Source: Diabrotica undecimpunctata (Eukaryota; Arthropoda; Insecta; Coleoptera; Chrysomelidae). From it: DNA of 64,000 nucleotides. This document shows positions 62,296-64,000 of this stretch, one piece after another. A program made the position numbers and the translations under genes. Position 1 is the first letter of the stretch. Every line of letters starts with the position of its first letter. Where the stretch lies: positions 21,106,741 through 21,170,740 of the forward strand of contig NC_092805.1 of the NCBI RefSeq assembly GCF_040954645.1, read 5' to 3'. Under the pieces are notes generated by a model. That model had not been told where the DNA came from and made no database searches. It saw only the letters and a list, made by a program, of their open reading frames with translations.

Positions 62296-63150
62296 TTATT
62301 TAATCAATTTAACCAATATCTCTTGAAAAACGTTAATTAATCCTTTTTTGGATACTAAACCAGTACCTAACTTAGCATAGTGAGGAGGTGCTCCATCTTG
62401 TTGGAAGTGCAGCAAATCTTCGTCTAGAGCTAGGTTGCTTTGATCGTCCCTTTGGTTATCTAATTCATACACAGTTAAAGGCTGGATGGTGTTTTTCAGC
62501 ATATCGAGATAAATATCGCTACTTAAATTGTCTGGTATGAACAAGGGGCCAATTATAGGATCTCCTAATATTCCTGCCCAAACATTCAGTTTTTCAGGAT
62601 ATTGAGTGTGACCTTCTGTGAATCGATGCGGGTTCGCATCACTCCAGTACCGACAGTTTTGTTTATTTAAATTACCATTCAGCATAAAAGTACATTTATC
62701 AGTGAAACAAATATTTTTTAACATTTCGGTTAAACCCGAATTCTTTCAGTCATGAGTTCACAAAACTCAATTCGTCGGTCTGGATCATCATCGCCTAGTT
62801 CTTGAAGAATTTGTGTTTTGTACGGGTGAAACTTATGTAATTTCAACACCATTCTAATCGACTTATGTGAAAGTCCTGTCATTGCAGATACTTGACGTGT
62901 TGATGCAGTAGGCTCTATTGCAAAATTTCCAAGGACCTTAATTTGAGATGTTTCATTCAGTAATCTTGGGGCATCACTTTTTTTTTATTTTGAACTGCTC
63001 CCGTTTCTCTAAACTTTTCAACTTAATCGCGGAAGTACACGTGACTTACATTTTTGTCCGGATGCCTTTCATGAAATGAAACGTAAATAACACTGGTTCT
63101 GGGAGGCAAATATGAAAATGATCTCCACGTGTTTAGGTATGCTGTAAACC
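62296..63150 (-). pseudogene. Mariner-superfamily transposase pseudogene
   Basis: From the N-terminus: FHERHPDKNVSHVYFRD and VEKFRETGAVQNKK (63080-62990), then RLLNETSQIKVLGNFAIEPT and MTGLSHKSIRMVLKLHKFHP (62975-62825). The ORF 62724-62296 adds NICFTDKCTFMLNGNLN (Asp1), KLNVWAGILGDPIIGPLFIP, and LLHFQQDGAPPHYAKLGTGL (Asp2), and stops before the third catalytic residue. Same broad group as 29622 and 36256 but clearly a different family. Confidence 0.85.
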
Positions 63151-64000
63151 ATCATGACAACTAGAACTGAATGACAGTACCGATCGTACAAATGATGAAA
63201 ACTAATGACATTTCAAATTCTCAAATAAACCAAAAATTATTGAATCTGACAGAACCCAAAAAACAGATGTTTTCAACTTGTTTTGCAAAAGGGCAAATTA
63301 AGTTTTTATTTAACAAAAAAAATTCCGACGGGCACTTATCAATTAAAATAATAGTCCGGGAGGTAGCATTACAAATACAAAAGTCATAGTAAGCCGGCTG
63401 ATATTAACACAATGTATAATTATTAAACAATAATTATACAGGGTCATCAACAGAATCAACAAAAACCTCATTAAATTTTCCATTTAAGCCAAAGTTTCAC
63501 AATTATTGCTTCACCCTGTATAATTATTTTTTATAATATTGGATAGCATTTATAGTCTTTTCAATGATGTATCACAAGTAGGAGTTTGCAATTTAAACTT
63601 TTTTGGTTGTGGTGGGTGGGGCCTAGGGGGTTGATGAGGGTGAGTTCTCTTTCATGTCATTTTAGTTACCCCTTACTATCCTAGAACCAATTTCAAGCAT
63701 TTTTCAATATCAGCTTTTGTTCGTGAGATATAGCCCATTGTAAGTTTTAAAATTGACACACTGTATACGGAAAATGTACAGAACATTGAAGAACCAAATA
63801 AGAAAGATAAACATAAAATAAAACATTACAAGATATCTAAGCATTTAAGCCAGGAAAATGAGATTTCTCAGAAGAGTGAAATGCATTACAAGGCTTGATA
63901 AACAGAGATGCAATGTAGGTCATGTAAAACAATTTTACAATCTGCAACTTAACCAGTGATATAGATCGATGCTCATTCCTTTGCATTGACGGTCTTCCTC
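63151..64000. other. No gene; one short inverted repeat
   Basis: AT-rich. Contains the 16-bp inverted repeat at 63429-63528 (listed separately). Confidence 0.4.
63429..63528. repeat. Short stem-loop with transposon-like CAGGGT ends
   Basis: AATAATTATACAGGGT and its exact complement ACCCTGTATAATTATT are separated by 68 bases. CAGGGT next to TA recalls the ends of mariner-like elements; it may be a miniature derivative or a fused pair of ends. Confidence 0.7.

Overview
This is a stretch of an arthropod, most likely insect, nuclear genome. It is AT-rich, its genes have GT-AG introns, and transposable elements of nearly every eukaryotic class fill the space. The two host genes read like insect orthologues. 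A beetle or a similarly repeat-rich insect would fit, but the order is an inference.

Two host genes face each other tail to tail. On the + strand, the last three exons of a platelet-activating factor acetylhydrolase Ib catalytic subunit (Paf-AHalpha / PAFAH1B2-3 type) lie at 3940-4088, 8066-8249 and 14684-14965. They carry an intact Ser-Asp-His site; the first coding exon is presumably left of the window. On the - strand, twenty consecutive exons of an anoctamin (TMEM16 family) run from 58429 down to the stop at 20323. They join in frame into 895 residues with no internal stop; only a short N-terminus is missing on the right.

Nearly everything else is mobile DNA inside the introns and between the genes. 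Non-LTR retrotransposon (LINE) pieces are commonest, usually 5'-truncated or internally deleted, often with (GAA)n or (ATG)n tails, and twice with an antisense LINE nested inside another. There are three Penelope-like fragments with GIY-YIG domains. One solo LTR sits inside a LINE with a 4-bp target duplication. The DNA transposons include a DD34E Tc1 copy (8438-10003), a degenerate Tc1/mariner copy (24699-25652), a mariner-like element with an uninterrupted 356-aa transposase (29046-31012), a 2.3-kb element and its 662-bp MITE derivative (35494-37801, 40193-40854), a classic mariner (42100-43344), a 1.4-kb foldback (43627-45050), a pogo-type MITE (47951-48606), PIF/Harbinger pieces (55017-56281), and a 2.9-kb hAT with perfect 20-bp ends and a perfect 8-bp target duplication (58508-61407).

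The most distinctive items are the hAT with dense ATATGCA-type subterminal repeats, the uninterrupted mariner-like transposase with unusual D-to-D spacing and approximately 245-bp inverted arms, the source/MITE pair carrying tRNA-like sequences in opposite orientation, and the anoctamin intron that is almost entirely one giant inverted repeat. I saw no CRISPR array, rRNA or clear functional tRNA.
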